Origin: Verrucomicrobiota bacterium
GTDB taxonomy: Bacteria > Verrucomicrobiota > Verrucomicrobiia > Chthoniobacterales > UBA10450
Direction: 5' to 3'
NCBI GenBank assembly: GCA_003218395.1
Contig: QHNJ01000018.1
Coordinates: forward strand, 1 to 56,712
DNA: 56,712 bases
Part shown: one piece after another, positions 33,491 through 42,736 of the stretch
Layout of the letters: each line of letters starts with the position of its first letter
How positions within the stretch are numbered: position 1 is the stretch's first letter
Position numbers and translations under genes: made by a program
Notes under the pieces: generated by a model
Told to the model about the DNA's origin: nothing
Seen by the model: only the letters and a program-made list of their open reading frames with translations
Databases searched by the model: none

Positions 33491-34483
33491 TTACGCTGAT
33501 GACATCAGCAGCACTGCAGTGCCGTTGAGCTCGCCGGCACGAAATCTATCTAAGGCGATGTTCGTGTCTTCGAGGAGAAATGTTTCCGTTTCCGTCTGGA
33601 CGGGAACGCGTGGCGCGATCTCAAGAAATTCTTCACCGTCACGGCGGGTTAAGTTCGCCACCGAACAAATCGCGCGTTCGCCCCAAAGAGCGGCATAAGG
33701 AAACGACGGGATATCACTCATATGAATGCCGCCGCAAACTACGATCCCGCCTTTCGCGAGCGCTCGCAGCGCGGCGGGCACAAGTGGTCCCACCGGCGCG
33801 AAGACGATCGCGGCGTCGAGTCTCTCCGGCGGGATTTCATCGGAACCGCCGGCCCATTTCGCACCCAATTTTTTCGCTGCTTCCTGGCTAGCTTTATCGC
33901 CCGGTCGCGTGAACGCGAAAAGCTCGCGGCCCTGATAAAACGCAACCTGAGCGATCAAGCGCGCGGCGTTACCAAAACCATAAATGCCGAGCCGATGCGC
34001 CTCGCCCGTTTTGCGCAGCGACCGATAACCCAGCAGGCCCGCGCAAAGCAGCGGCGCGGCCTCGACATCGTTGTAACGATCGGGCAGCCGAAAACAAAAC
34101 CGCGCGTCGGCGACGGTAAACTCGGCATAACCGCCATCGATGGTGTAGCCAGTGAAACGCGCGTTGTCGCAAAGATTTTCGCGGTTGGACCGACAATAAG
34201 CGCATTCCCCATCTGTCCAGCCAAGCCACGGAATGCCGACGCGATCGCGGACGGAGAATTCTTCAACACCTTTGCCGATCTCTTCGACGCGCCCGACAAT
34301 CTGATGCCCAGGAATCAGCGGCAGTTTCGGATCTGGCAGCTCTCCATCGACAACATGGAGATCAGTCCGGCAAACCGCACAGCTACTCACGCGAACGAGC
34401 AATTGCCCCGCTCCCAGAGTAGGCCTTGGCACATCGCGGAGCTGCAGCGGCTGCCGCGGATTATCGAGAACCATCGCGCGCAT
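33491..34483 (-). CDS. Zinc-dependent alcohol dehydrogenase (MDR family)
   Basis: The protein has 330 residues. The GroES-like N-terminal half contains SCAVCRTDLHVVDGE (catalytic zinc Cys), LIPGHQIVGRVEEIG (His ligand) and the structural-zinc lobe DGECAYCRSNRENLC. That lobe lacks the usual first Cys, which here is Asp. The Rossmann half has IYGFGNAARLIAQVA, and TYPICAL family end pieces follow (AGELNGTAVLL). It probably oxidises or reduces small alcohols or aldehydes with NAD(P). It is convergent with the second PilT gene and not obviously linked to the efflux operon downstream. Confidence 0.93.
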   Translation of the reverse strand: MRAMVLDNPRQPLQLRDVPRPTLGAGQLLVRVSSCAVCRTDLHVVDGELPDPKLPLIPGHQIVGRVEEIGKGVEEFSVRDRVGIPWLGWTDGECAYCRSNRENLCDNARFTGYTIDGGYAEFTVADARFCFRLPDRYNDVEAAPLLCAGLLGYRSLRKTGEAHRLGIYGFGNAARLIAQVAFYQGRELFAFTRPGDKASQEAAKKLGAKWAGGSDEIPPERLDAAIVFAPVGPLVPAALRALAKGGIVVCGGIHMSDIPSFPYAALWGERAICSVANLTRRDGEEFLEIAPRVPVQTETETFLLEDTNIALDRFRAGELNGTAVLLMSSA

Positions 34484-34616
34484 GTCGATGAATATAAAAT
34501 GCCGAAGCTCGAAAGAAAAAGTGAAGCCCGAAAGGCGAAACGACCTTTCAATTCCGCACTTCGGATTTCGTCATTCCTTTCATCGTTCGACATTCGTGCT
34601 TCGTCATTCGCAGATC

Positions 34617-37600
34617 TCAGGCTACACCAGCAGGCACGGGCTCGCGTAATTTGCCGTCGCCGTCAGTGGCGGGCTCACCTTCGTGATGCATGTGCGCACT
34701 ACGCAGAAACGGCACTCTGTCGAGAACGTGCTCCTGGAACCATTCGAGCCAGAGATAAATCACCGGCGTCACAAAAAGAGTGATCAACTGTGAGAAAATC
34801 AGGCCGCCGACAATGACAAGGCCAAGCGGACGCCGCGCCGAGGCGTCGTGACCGAATCCGAGTGCAAGGGGCACAGCCCCCATCAGAGCGGCAAGGGTCG
34901 TCATCATGATCGGACGAAAACGCTCCAGGCTGGCTTCGTGAATTGCCTCTCGCAGACTCAACCCCTCGTCGATTCGTTTTAGCGCGAAATCGACCACAAG
35001 AATTCCGTTCTTCTTTACGATGCCGAGCAGAAGAAACAGACCAATAACGCTGTAAAGAGACAAGCTTGATCCAAAAGCCCAGAGGGTGAATAACCCACCC
35101 ACGACCGCCGGCACGATCGCGGGGAAAAGCACCGTGATCGGATGGACGTAGCTTTCGTAAAGGATTCCCAGAATCACATACATGACAAAAATCGCGGAAA
35201 GTAGGAGCAGCGGCAGCGACTTAAAGAGTTGGCGAAAAACAAGCGCTTCACCTTGAAACGTGGCTTGGACACTGGGGATTTGCTGGTGCACTTGTGCGAA
35301 GCTGTCTTCGATGAATTTGGTGGCATCACCGATCGCGACGTTCGGCAATAGATTGAAGTTGATGGTCACACTGGTGAATTGATTGAAGTGATTGACCGCT
35401 TGCGGACCAACGATCTGCTTGGTCGATGTTACGACGCGCAGCGGCACGAGATTGGAGGCGGTACCGGTAGTGGTTGTGATCGTTCCACCGCCTGCTCCTG
35501 TTCCGCTGAAGGTGCCGCCGGTGTTACTGCGTACGTAAAGGTTGTTAAGATCAGCCGGCGTCGCGCGCTCGCTGTCCTTCACTTCCAAGATGACCTGGTA
35601 TTGGTCTTCGGGCTGTTTGATTAGATAGACATAGTTTTGCGAATAAGCCGTGCGCAACAAACTCTGGACGGCGGAGGTAGAAACACCATAAGTAGCAGCA
35701 CGCTCGCGATCGATATCGACGGTGAGATTCGGTGTGCTGTTGTAATAATCGGAGCGGACGGAAGCGAAGCCTTTGAAAGCCTTCAGCTTCGTCATCAACT
35801 GATCGGCGGCGGCGTAAACTTCATCGGGCACAATGCCGCTGAGCGTATAGGCGTATTGCCCCTGCGTCTGACTGGTCGCGCCGACATTGATTTGCAGCAC
35901 CGGGTTCGGTTGCAAAATGGCAGTGATACCCGGAATAGAGCTGATGGATTTCTGCAGTGGCGGGATGCACTGTTCGATTGGCGGGCGTTGACTTCTCGGT
36001 TTGAGAAAACAGAACATCAGGCCTTGTGAGGACGAAGTCCGAGCTGCGAAGCCGGCAAGCGTGAAAAATTGTCCGATGTTTGGATCGTCCTTCAGCTTTT
36101 GATTGACCTGTTGCTGATAGGCACGCATCTGCGCGGGCGAAGAACCTTCCTGCGCGATGAAAACTCCCCTAATGAAGCCGCTATCGCCCGGGGGGAGTAA
36201 GGTGAACGGCAGATGGGTGAAGAAAAACCAGAGCCCGAGAATGCATCCGAGAAGGATCGGAACGGTCAGCCAGGCGCGATCGAGAAATTTGTCCAGAGCC
36301 CTGCCATACCCTGCGATCACGCGTTGGATGAAATCGCTGGTCCATTTTTCCATGCGTGCGCGCTTATGTCCGGCTTTGCGTTCGCCCAGAATGCGCGCGC
36401 ACATCAGCGGAGTGAGTGTTAACGAAATAAGTCCCGAAGCGAGAATGGCGACGATAATCGTAACCGAAAATTCACGGAAGATGCGACCAAGCAAACCGGG
36501 CAAAAACACCAGAGGAATAAAAACCGCAGCCAGCGACAGCGTCATCGACATAATGGTGACGGAAATCTCGCCAGCGCTGTTGAAAGCGGCTTTCAGAATC
36601 GATTCACCATGCTCCGCGCGACGCACGACGTTTTCCAGAAACACAATGGCGTCATCGACGAGGAATCCGATCGCCAATGTCAGGGCCATCAAGGTCAAAT
36701 TGTTGATGGAATAGTTGAGTGTGAACATGACCGCGACCGTGAGCAGCAAAGACAGGGGAAGCGCGACCGCGGGAATAAGCGTATCCGTGGCGCGTCCAAG
36801 GAAGACGTAGATCACCATTACGACCAGAACGAACGCAATCATGAGCGTGATTTGCACATCGTGAACGGAATCGACAATGCTCTGAGACCGGTCGAATACC
36901 GGAACGAGTGTGATCGATCCCGGAAGACTCGCGCGGATCTGGGGAAAGAGTGCTTTGACCGAGTTCGCGACCTCGACCGCGTTTGCGCCCGCCTGTCGCG
37001 AGACGGCAAGTACGACGACGGATCCAGGTGGATTGAAGCCGCGCATCCAAAATGTACGTGAGATCCTCTCGTCCTGCACGCTTTGGTAAACGTCGGCCAC
37101 ATCGCGCAGATAAACGGGCGAGCCATCTCTGTTCCGCGCGACAATCAGATTGCGATATCCCTCCGCCTGATCGATTTGCCCATTCGGCAGAAGAACAAAC
37201 GTGCGGTGCGCTCCGTCGAATTGGCCGGCGCCAGCGTAAACTGTCCCCGCTTTGATCGCGCTAGCGAGATCGTCCATTGTCAATCCGCGCGAAGCGAGCC
37301 CAGCGGGATCGGCTTTGATTCGAATCGCGCCCTGAACGCCGTAGATATTCACCTGTGATACACCAGGCAAAATCGCGATTCGTTGCGCCACGGCGGTGGA
37401 CGCATACTTGTAGAGATCGCCATCGGTCAACGTATCGGAAAGCAGACCGACCAGATAAATCGCCTGATCGTTCGGATTTGTTTTTGTGAACGTCGGGGGG
37501 CTGGGCAGATCCAGAGGCAACTTCCCGGTTGCCCGCTGGATCGCAGCCTGCACATCTGTGGCAGCGTCAACGATACTTTTGCTGAGAACAAACTGGAGCG

Positions 37601-38024
37601 TGAACGACGTATTCCCCTGTGTGCTTGCGCTCGTGATGATGTCGAGCCCTGGAATTTGCAGGAATTGTTTTTCGAGCGGCGTGGCGATGTTGTTCGCCAT
37701 GGTGGTCGGATTGGCGCCAGGATAGGAGCAGGTGACCTGGATAACCGGGTAATCAACCGCGGGCAGATCGTTGACTGCGAGCTTGCCGTAGGTGGCGATA
37801 CCGGCGACAATAACCGACAAGGTCAACAGGACTGTCATCACCGGCCGGCGAATGAACGGCCCCGAGAGTCCCGAGCCTTTCACCTGAATCAGCGTGTCGC
37901 CTGCTTTATTTTTCGGCGATGCAGCCGCTTTGGCCGGTCGCGTCCCCTGTTGTCGATCCCGGGCAGAATGGGTCGAATTATGCTCATGATCGCCCGCCCC
38001 GTCGTGTTGCTCCTCTCCAGCCAT
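34617..38024 (-). CDS. RND-family efflux permease (MdtB/MdtC-like)
   Basis: The protein has 1135 residues. A 50-residue hydrophilic His/Asp-containing N-terminal extension precedes the normal RND start (FIRRPVMTVLLTLSVIVAGI). The proton-relay Asp pair is in LAIGFLVDDAIVFLENVVRR. LGIVKKNGILVVDFALKR and ALMGAVPLALGFGHDASARR mark the second half. A G/T-rich loop (GGTFSGTGAGGGTITTTTG) is inserted in the second periplasmic region. It is the third gene of the marR-adaptor-permease operon, 15 bp after the adaptor. The substrate is unknown and no outer-membrane channel gene is present. Between this gene and the alcohol dehydrogenase is a 130-bp spacer of ATTCG-type repeats. Confidence 0.96.
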   Translation of the reverse strand: MAGEEQHDGAGDHEHNSTHSARDRQQGTRPAKAAASPKNKAGDTLIQVKGSGLSGPFIRRPVMTVLLTLSVIVAGIATYGKLAVNDLPAVDYPVIQVTCSYPGANPTTMANNIATPLEKQFLQIPGLDIITSASTQGNTSFTLQFVLSKSIVDAATDVQAAIQRATGKLPLDLPSPPTFTKTNPNDQAIYLVGLLSDTLTDGDLYKYASTAVAQRIAILPGVSQVNIYGVQGAIRIKADPAGLASRGLTMDDLASAIKAGTVYAGAGQFDGAHRTFVLLPNGQIDQAEGYRNLIVARNRDGSPVYLRDVADVYQSVQDERISRTFWMRGFNPPGSVVVLAVSRQAGANAVEVANSVKALFPQIRASLPGSITLVPVFDRSQSIVDSVHDVQITLMIAFVLVVMVIYVFLGRATDTLIPAVALPLSLLLTVAVMFTLNYSINNLTLMALTLAIGFLVDDAIVFLENVVRRAEHGESILKAAFNSAGEISVTIMSMTLSLAAVFIPLVFLPGLLGRIFREFSVTIIVAILASGLISLTLTPLMCARILGERKAGHKRARMEKWTSDFIQRVIAGYGRALDKFLDRAWLTVPILLGCILGLWFFFTHLPFTLLPPGDSGFIRGVFIAQEGSSPAQMRAYQQQVNQKLKDDPNIGQFFTLAGFAARTSSSQGLMFCFLKPRSQRPPIEQCIPPLQKSISSIPGITAILQPNPVLQINVGATSQTQGQYAYTLSGIVPDEVYAAADQLMTKLKAFKGFASVRSDYYNSTPNLTVDIDRERAATYGVSTSAVQSLLRTAYSQNYVYLIKQPEDQYQVILEVKDSERATPADLNNLYVRSNTGGTFSGTGAGGGTITTTTGTASNLVPLRVVTSTKQIVGPQAVNHFNQFTSVTINFNLLPNVAIGDATKFIEDSFAQVHQQIPSVQATFQGEALVFRQLFKSLPLLLLSAIFVMYVILGILYESYVHPITVLFPAIVPAVVGGLFTLWAFGSSLSLYSVIGLFLLLGIVKKNGILVVDFALKRIDEGLSLREAIHEASLERFRPIMMTTLAALMGAVPLALGFGHDASARRPLGLVIVGGLIFSQLITLFVTPVIYLWLEWFQEHVLDRVPFLRSAHMHHEGEPATDGDGKLREPVPAGVA

Positions 38025-38039
38025 ATCCGGAACGCGACG

Positions 38040-39242
38040 CTACATTGGGGCCTTGGCAGCAACCTGACCGCCGTTGGGTGGACCGGGAGGATTGTATGGT
38101 TTTGGATCTACTTTTGTTCCTGGCGCCAGCGCCAGCTGTCCGGTGACCACCACCGTCTCTTCGGCCTTGAGACCGCTTTGAATCACTATCGTGTCGCCCT
38201 CCTGACGCTGACCGGGTTTGACCTGGCGCAGATCAACCGTGTTGTCCGGCTTTAACACGAAAACAAACGGGCCACTCTGGCTGATTTGCACGGCTTGCGA
38301 CGGTACAAGAGCCGCATCTTTCAGCTTATCCAGAATGAAGCGCACGCGCACAAATTCCGATGGCCAAAGAGCATGGTCCGGGTTCGGCGTGACGGCGCGC
38401 GCTTTCACTGTGCCCGCACCAGGTTGGACAGCAGTGTCGATGAAATAAAGATCGCCGACTCGTGGCGGAAGATTCTCGTCCGGCGAATTCGTTTGCACCT
38501 TCACATTTGGCCCGCCGAGATAACGCCGCACGAGCGGCAAGTCTGTTTCGGAAACCGTGAAATCTGTGTAGATCGGATCGAGTCCCTGAATCGTAAGGAG
38601 GACTGCGCCGCCCCCGCCGCCGTTGCCGCCCGTCACGACATTTCCAACATCGACGAGTCGCAATCCTGCCCGGCCATTGATAGGCGAGCGGATGTTGCAA
38701 TAATCAAGATTCACCTGTGCGGCCGCCACTGCGCCTTCCGCCGTTTTTACCATAGCTTCATCGCTCTTTACTGTTGCCTGAGCAGTATCGAGATCTTGCG
38801 GTGAGATCACGTTCCGCGCGCGCAGCTCCTGCTGGCGCTTCAGTGTAATTTGATCGAGAACCAGTTTCGATTTGGCTTGCCCAAGCTGTCCTTGTGCCTG
38901 TTCGAGCGCCGCTTGATAGGGGCGCGGATCAATCGTAAAGAGCAAATCACCTTGTTTTACATCCGCGCCGTCTTGAAAATTACGTGCGATGATTTGCCCG
39001 CTGACTTGCGCTTGCACTTGAACAGTTTCGTACGCAGCGCAGGTGCCAATTTCATCGAGATAAAGCGGCACGTCCTTTGTAATCACTTTCGCGACAAGAA
39101 CCGATCGCACTGGGGGCTGGGCCGCTTCGGCCTCGGTCGCCCTATGTTGAAAAATCCGAAACAAAACAAAGGCGGCCAGCAGGACGAAAAGCAGATATGC
39201 CCACCGAGGAATAGCCTGCTTTGAGACATCCGCGCGCTTCAT
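38040..39242 (-). CDS. RND efflux periplasmic adaptor (membrane fusion protein)
   Basis: The ATG at 39242 overlaps the marR stop as ATGA, which decides this start (400 residues). A membrane anchor (about 13-30, AYLLFVLLAAFVLF) is followed by the lipoyl half QVQAQVSGQIIARNFQDGAD, a helical hairpin with LDQITLKRQQELRARNVISP, the second lipoyl half RSPINGRAGLRLVDVGNVV and a barrel domain. A poly-Gly stretch (GGNGGGGG) interrupts the loop after VDVGNVV. It is the adaptor for the RND pump downstream and is translationally coupled to the MarR regulator. Confidence 0.95.
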   Translation of the reverse strand: MKRADVSKQAIPRWAYLLFVLLAAFVLFRIFQHRATEAEAAQPPVRSVLVAKVITKDVPLYLDEIGTCAAYETVQVQAQVSGQIIARNFQDGADVKQGDLLFTIDPRPYQAALEQAQGQLGQAKSKLVLDQITLKRQQELRARNVISPQDLDTAQATVKSDEAMVKTAEGAVAAAQVNLDYCNIRSPINGRAGLRLVDVGNVVTGGNGGGGGAVLLTIQGLDPIYTDFTVSETDLPLVRRYLGGPNVKVQTNSPDENLPPRVGDLYFIDTAVQPGAGTVKARAVTPNPDHALWPSEFVRVRFILDKLKDAALVPSQAVQISQSGPFVFVLKPDNTVDLRQVKPGQRQEGDTIVIQSGLKAEETVVVTGQLALAPGTKVDPKPYNPPGPPNGGQVAAKAPM

Positions 39243-39784
39243 TTTGGTCCTCTTACAGCGCCACGAAGCGCCTTTTTCTTTGTAATCGGATACCGTTCCC
39301 TGTCCTGGCCGTTGTGACCGGGACAAACCGATGATCCGGTGCTCCCCCGGACCTTATCGCCCTTCTCCGCTTTCTGACTAATCCGCACCAACACCTTGAT
39401 GCACGTTTGCAACTCGGACCGCGGAATGCCGGCAAGCAGTTCATGCCGAAGTTTGTCCGCTGCCGCGTTGATCTGCGCGATCACGCGCTGGGCCCGCCGG
39501 CCGAGAAGCACCATTTTGCAACGGCGATCTACTGGTGAACTCTTGCGCGTGATCCAACCTTCTATCTCCAGTCTATGCAGCAAGGTCACTACAGAGGGCT
39601 CTTCCACACCCAGACGCGCCGCAATCTCCGCCTGAGTAAGGGCGTCTGGGGCGAGAGACAGATGCAGTAGCGTGCGCCACTTTGCCTGGCTGAGACCCAT
39701 TGGTTTGAGTCGTTGGTCCAGTTTTTGCCGCCAGGCACGAGCAGTCCCGTGGAGCAGTGGGCCAAATGTTTCGCCATCGGACAT
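39239..39784 (-). CDS. MarR-family regulator of the second efflux operon
   Basis: The protein has 181 residues. The winged helix covers about 30-105, with LSQAKWRTLLHLSLAPDALT, AARLGVEEPSVVTLLHRLE and the wing KSSPVDRRCKMVLLG. The last about 35 residues (after EKGDKVRG) are basic and unusual for MarR proteins. It is the first gene of a marR-adaptor-permease operon. A perfect 24-bp palindrome 10 bp upstream of the start is its likely autoregulatory operator. Members usually respond to phenolic or drug-like ligands. Confidence 0.94.
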   Translation of the reverse strand: MSDGETFGPLLHGTARAWRQKLDQRLKPMGLSQAKWRTLLHLSLAPDALTQAEIAARLGVEEPSVVTLLHRLEIEGWITRKSSPVDRRCKMVLLGRRAQRVIAQINAAADKLRHELLAGIPRSELQTCIKVLVRISQKAEKGDKVRGSTGSSVCPGHNGQDRERYPITKKKALRGAVRGPK

Positions 39785-39794
39785 ATACAGATCA

Positions 39795-39818
39795 AATTGG
39801 TTAGCATGCTAACCAATT
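39795..39818 (-). promoter_or_regulatory. MarR operator
   Basis: A perfect 24-bp palindrome with the core TTGGTTAGCATGCTAACCAA lies directly upstream of marR. A TTGACA box on the minus strand (39838-39833) lies 14 bp further upstream and may be the -35 element of the operon promoter, although no good -10 at normal spacing is seen. Confidence 0.8.
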
Positions 39819-39845
39819 CCAATTTGCGAGCCTGTCAATGTTCGT

Positions 39846-41273
39846 TTAGGGACCGACTTCGAAGAGAAGCATCTCGCGTTTGCGGTAATCCCGTATGCGA
39901 GCAAGTTGATGCGCATGCCGGGGCGCCCACTTTTGCGTGGCCGCCGCTTCAGCTTCGTTGTTGGTTTCAACGAGAAAATAATGTGCGTTGATCGGCAAGT
40001 TTTTGATGTAGCTCACGTATTCCACCGGTGCCTCCACATAGAAAAATACCGGCTGATAATCTGGGTTCACCGCATAAAGCCTCTCACCCGCTGGCACGAG
40101 AGTATTGATTTCCGCAGCGGCTTTTTTTATCTGCTGCCTGTTTCTCAAAACGACCGCGGTGAGGGGATAGCCAATCGCGCCAACGACGAGCCCGAGTCCG
40201 ACGAAGGCCGCGACTATTTTGGCCCAATCTCGATCGCTCCTTATCCACCTCTTTGGGGGCCACTGCAGTGCTTTCCCGGCATAACTCATCGCCAGCAACC
40301 ACGAGGCAGGAACTAATACCGGCATGCTATATCGAGCGACCGCGCCGGGCACCAGATTAACCGCGAGAAACGGCACGGTAATTCCCCAGGCAAGAGCACG
40401 CGCGAGCCGCTGCTGCGCGTCATCGTGAAATTTCGAAAGCCGAACGAATGGGAAGAGGAGAATCCATGGCAGAAAATAGATAAGACCCCGCGGAATATTT
40501 CGAATCCAGCTGAAAAACTTGAAATCGATGCCTCGTAATCGGCCGGTGAATTGAACCGACCACTTGGACACCACCACATGCGTGGTTGTGCTTCTGGCAA
40601 AGGGAATGGCCCAAGCCGCAAAGATGGCGAGCATAACGGCGAGTGCGGCGAAGTGCGCAGGATGATAGAGAAGCCGCCAATTCTTCGTCTGCCAAAGGAC
40701 GGCCAGCACGATCGCGTAAAAAAATACCAGATGCGTTGGACCTTTCGCCAGCAGAGCAAGTCCAAGCAAAATAGATGCGGGAATCCAAATGAGCCACGGA
40801 GATTTCTTTTGAACGCAAAAGCTTAGCCAAAAAATAATTGCGAGACCGCAAAGGGAAACATAGAGCGCTTCGATCTCAATTAATCGGCCTTTTTCTATCA
40901 TGCCGATATTTGTTAACCAAATGAGCGCGGCGACCGCAGATCCGCTTGGGCCAAGACTGGCGCGCGCAACCGTGACGAACGCAATGGCCACCGCGAGCAC
41001 GGCAATCGCCGAGGGCAGGCGGGCTGTCCATTCGTTACGCACCCCAAAAATCTTGAACGACGCGGCCACCAGCCAGTTCACCAATGGCGGCTTCCGGAAA
41101 TAAGGGTTGCTTCCCACTTGCGGGACAATGTAGTTGCCCGTCTCGAGCATCCGGATCGCCGGCAAAATTCGCCGTCCCTCTTCTCCTTTGATCGCGATAG
41201 AACCAAGCGCCGGCAAATAAATCGCCGCCCAGACCAGAAGAATGACAAACAAGGCTCGGAGACGCGAATTCAT
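39846..41273 (-). CDS. GT39-type (ArnT/PMT-like) membrane glycosyltransferase
   Basis: The protein has 475 residues and about ten membrane segments. The N-terminal loop after the first helix contains KGEEGRRILPAIRMLETGNY and NPYFRKPPLVNWLVA. These match the catalytic-loop region of ArnT-like transferases (normally D/E-E-x-R ... KPPL). Family members move sugars from polyprenyl phosphate carriers to lipid A or proteins in the periplasm. The acceptor is unknown here. It is divergent from nusA and not linked to other polysaccharide genes in the window. Confidence 0.88.
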   Translation of the reverse strand: MNSRLRALFVILLVWAAIYLPALGSIAIKGEEGRRILPAIRMLETGNYIVPQVGSNPYFRKPPLVNWLVAASFKIFGVRNEWTARLPSAIAVLAVAIAFVTVARASLGPSGSAVAALIWLTNIGMIEKGRLIEIEALYVSLCGLAIIFWLSFCVQKKSPWLIWIPASILLGLALLAKGPTHLVFFYAIVLAVLWQTKNWRLLYHPAHFAALAVMLAIFAAWAIPFARSTTTHVVVSKWSVQFTGRLRGIDFKFFSWIRNIPRGLIYFLPWILLFPFVRLSKFHDDAQQRLARALAWGITVPFLAVNLVPGAVARYSMPVLVPASWLLAMSYAGKALQWPPKRWIRSDRDWAKIVAAFVGLGLVVGAIGYPLTAVVLRNRQQIKKAAAEINTLVPAGERLYAVNPDYQPVFFYVEAPVEYVSYIKNLPINAHYFLVETNNEAEAAATQKWAPRHAHQLARIRDYRKREMLLFEVGP

Positions 41274-41382
41274 TGAATGTTCATGTTGAATGTTGACCTC
41301 CCAAGGTCAAATCAAACTGAACAGCGGCTTGACGAGAAGGGTTCACAAAGCTATGCTAGGTGGTAGTCCGCGGGCTGAACGG

Positions 41383-41408
41383 AGTGGGAACTCGTATCCC
41401 ACTCTTTT
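41383..41408 (+). promoter_or_regulatory. Terminator-like attenuator in the nusA leader
   Basis: AGTGGGA (41383-41389) pairs with TCCCACT (41397-41403) and is followed by CTTTTT, ending 24 bp before the nusA ATG. Near-identical 13-mers, TAGTCCGCGGGCT (41365-41377) and TAGTCTGCGGGCT (41409-41421), flank it. The position resembles the known rimP-leader hairpins upstream of rimP-nusA operons; here rimP is absent. Feedback by NusA on readthrough is an inference. Confidence 0.65.
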
Positions 41409-41431
41409 TAGTCTGCGGGCTACATGTTTTT

Positions 41432-42682
41432 ATGAACGCGGAATTTATCGCCATGCTCGATTACCTAGAGCGGGAGCGCGGGATCAAACGCGAAATCCTG
41501 CTCGAGGCGGTCTCGAACGCCCTGCTCTCGGCCTCGAAAAAGAGCGTCGGCGCGTCGCGCGACTTGCGCATCGATATCAACCCGAAAACCGGCGAAATCC
41601 GTGCGCTCGCCAACCTGGTGGTCGTCGATCACGTCGGCAATCCACAGGATGAGATCGAACTTTCGAAAGCGCGTAAGATCAAACCGAACGTCAACGTCGG
41701 GGACACCGTCGAAATGGAAGTGACGCCGAGAAATTTTGGCCGCATCGCCGCGCAGACGGCCAAGCAGGCTATGATGCAACGGATTCGCCAGGTCGAAAAG
41801 GAAATGATTTACGAGGAGTTCAAAGATCGCGCCGGTGAAATCGTGAGTGGCACGGTGCGTCGTTTTGACCGGTCGGATGTGATTCTCGATCTTGGGAAAT
41901 TTGAAGCCATCATGCCACAACGCGAGCGAGTGGTCGTAGAAGATTACAATGTGGGCGACCGGCTCCGCGCTTACGTCGTCGCAGTAGAAAACGGCATCCG
42001 CGGTCCCGAGATCATTGTCTCGCGCAGTCACCCGAATTTCGTCCGTCGTCTCTTTGAATTGGAAGTAAGCGAAATTGCCGATGGCACAGTGGAAATTCGC
42101 GGCATCGCACGGGAGGCAGGTTATCGCACCAAGATAGCGGTCTGGAGCGCGAACGAGAAGGTGGACCCGGTAGGTGCGTGTGTCGGGATGCGCGGCTCAC
42201 GAGTCAAAAACATCGTTCGTGAATTGAATAACGAAAAGGTGGACATCATTCGATGGAGTTCCGATCCGAAGGAATACGTTCTGGAAGCGCTTAAGCCGGC
42301 GAAAGTAAAGAATCTCGTTTTCGATACCGAGAAAAAGAGCGTGCAGATCTCTGTCGATGAAGATCAGCTCTCGCTCGCGATTGGGAAAAAGGGACAGAAC
42401 GCGCGTTTAACTTCGCGACTAACCGGATGGGAAATTAACATCGGCAAGGACATTTCTGCCACCACCGCAGTCGAACAAAAAGTGATGCAAGCCGCGCAGG
42501 CGCTCGCGGGTGCGCTGCCCATCACCGAAGAACAAGCAGTCACCCTCGTAAAATCCGGTTTCACGAACCTGGAAGGATTACGCGATGCGGATGTGCAGGA
42601 TTTGGTGGATATTCTTGCGGTCGACGAGACAAAGGCGCGCGAGATTCACGACGCGGTGCACAGGCAAGAGCTCGTGCAGTAA
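41432..42682 (+). CDS. nusA: Transcription termination/antitermination protein NusA
   Basis: The ATG at 41432 gives 416 residues; the 24 upstream in-frame codons run through the leader hairpin and are rejected. The order is: NusA N-terminal domain (MLDYLERERGIKREILLEAV), an S1 domain (about 110-175), two KH domains (VGACVGMRGSRVKNIVRELN and LAIGKKGQNARLTSRLTGWE) and a short helix-hairpin C-terminus (about 355-416). It binds RNA polymerase and nascent RNA at pauses and terminators. It is the first gene of the nusA-infB-rbfA-nrnA-truB-ribF operon; rimP, which often precedes nusA, is not here. Confidence 0.96.
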   Translation: MNAEFIAMLDYLERERGIKREILLEAVSNALLSASKKSVGASRDLRIDINPKTGEIRALANLVVVDHVGNPQDEIELSKARKIKPNVNVGDTVEMEVTPRNFGRIAAQTAKQAMMQRIRQVEKEMIYEEFKDRAGEIVSGTVRRFDRSDVILDLGKFEAIMPQRERVVVEDYNVGDRLRAYVVAVENGIRGPEIIVSRSHPNFVRRLFELEVSEIADGTVEIRGIAREAGYRTKIAVWSANEKVDPVGACVGMRGSRVKNIVRELNNEKVDIIRWSSDPKEYVLEALKPAKVKNLVFDTEKKSVQISVDEDQLSLAIGKKGQNARLTSRLTGWEINIGKDISATTAVEQKVMQAAQALAGALPITEEQAVTLVKSGFTNLEGLRDADVQDLVDILAVDETKAREIHDAVHRQELVQ

Positions 42683-42736
42683 TATGGCTCTGGTTTAACA
42701 CGCTCGAGCCATGAGCGAAATTTTAGAGGAACAACA

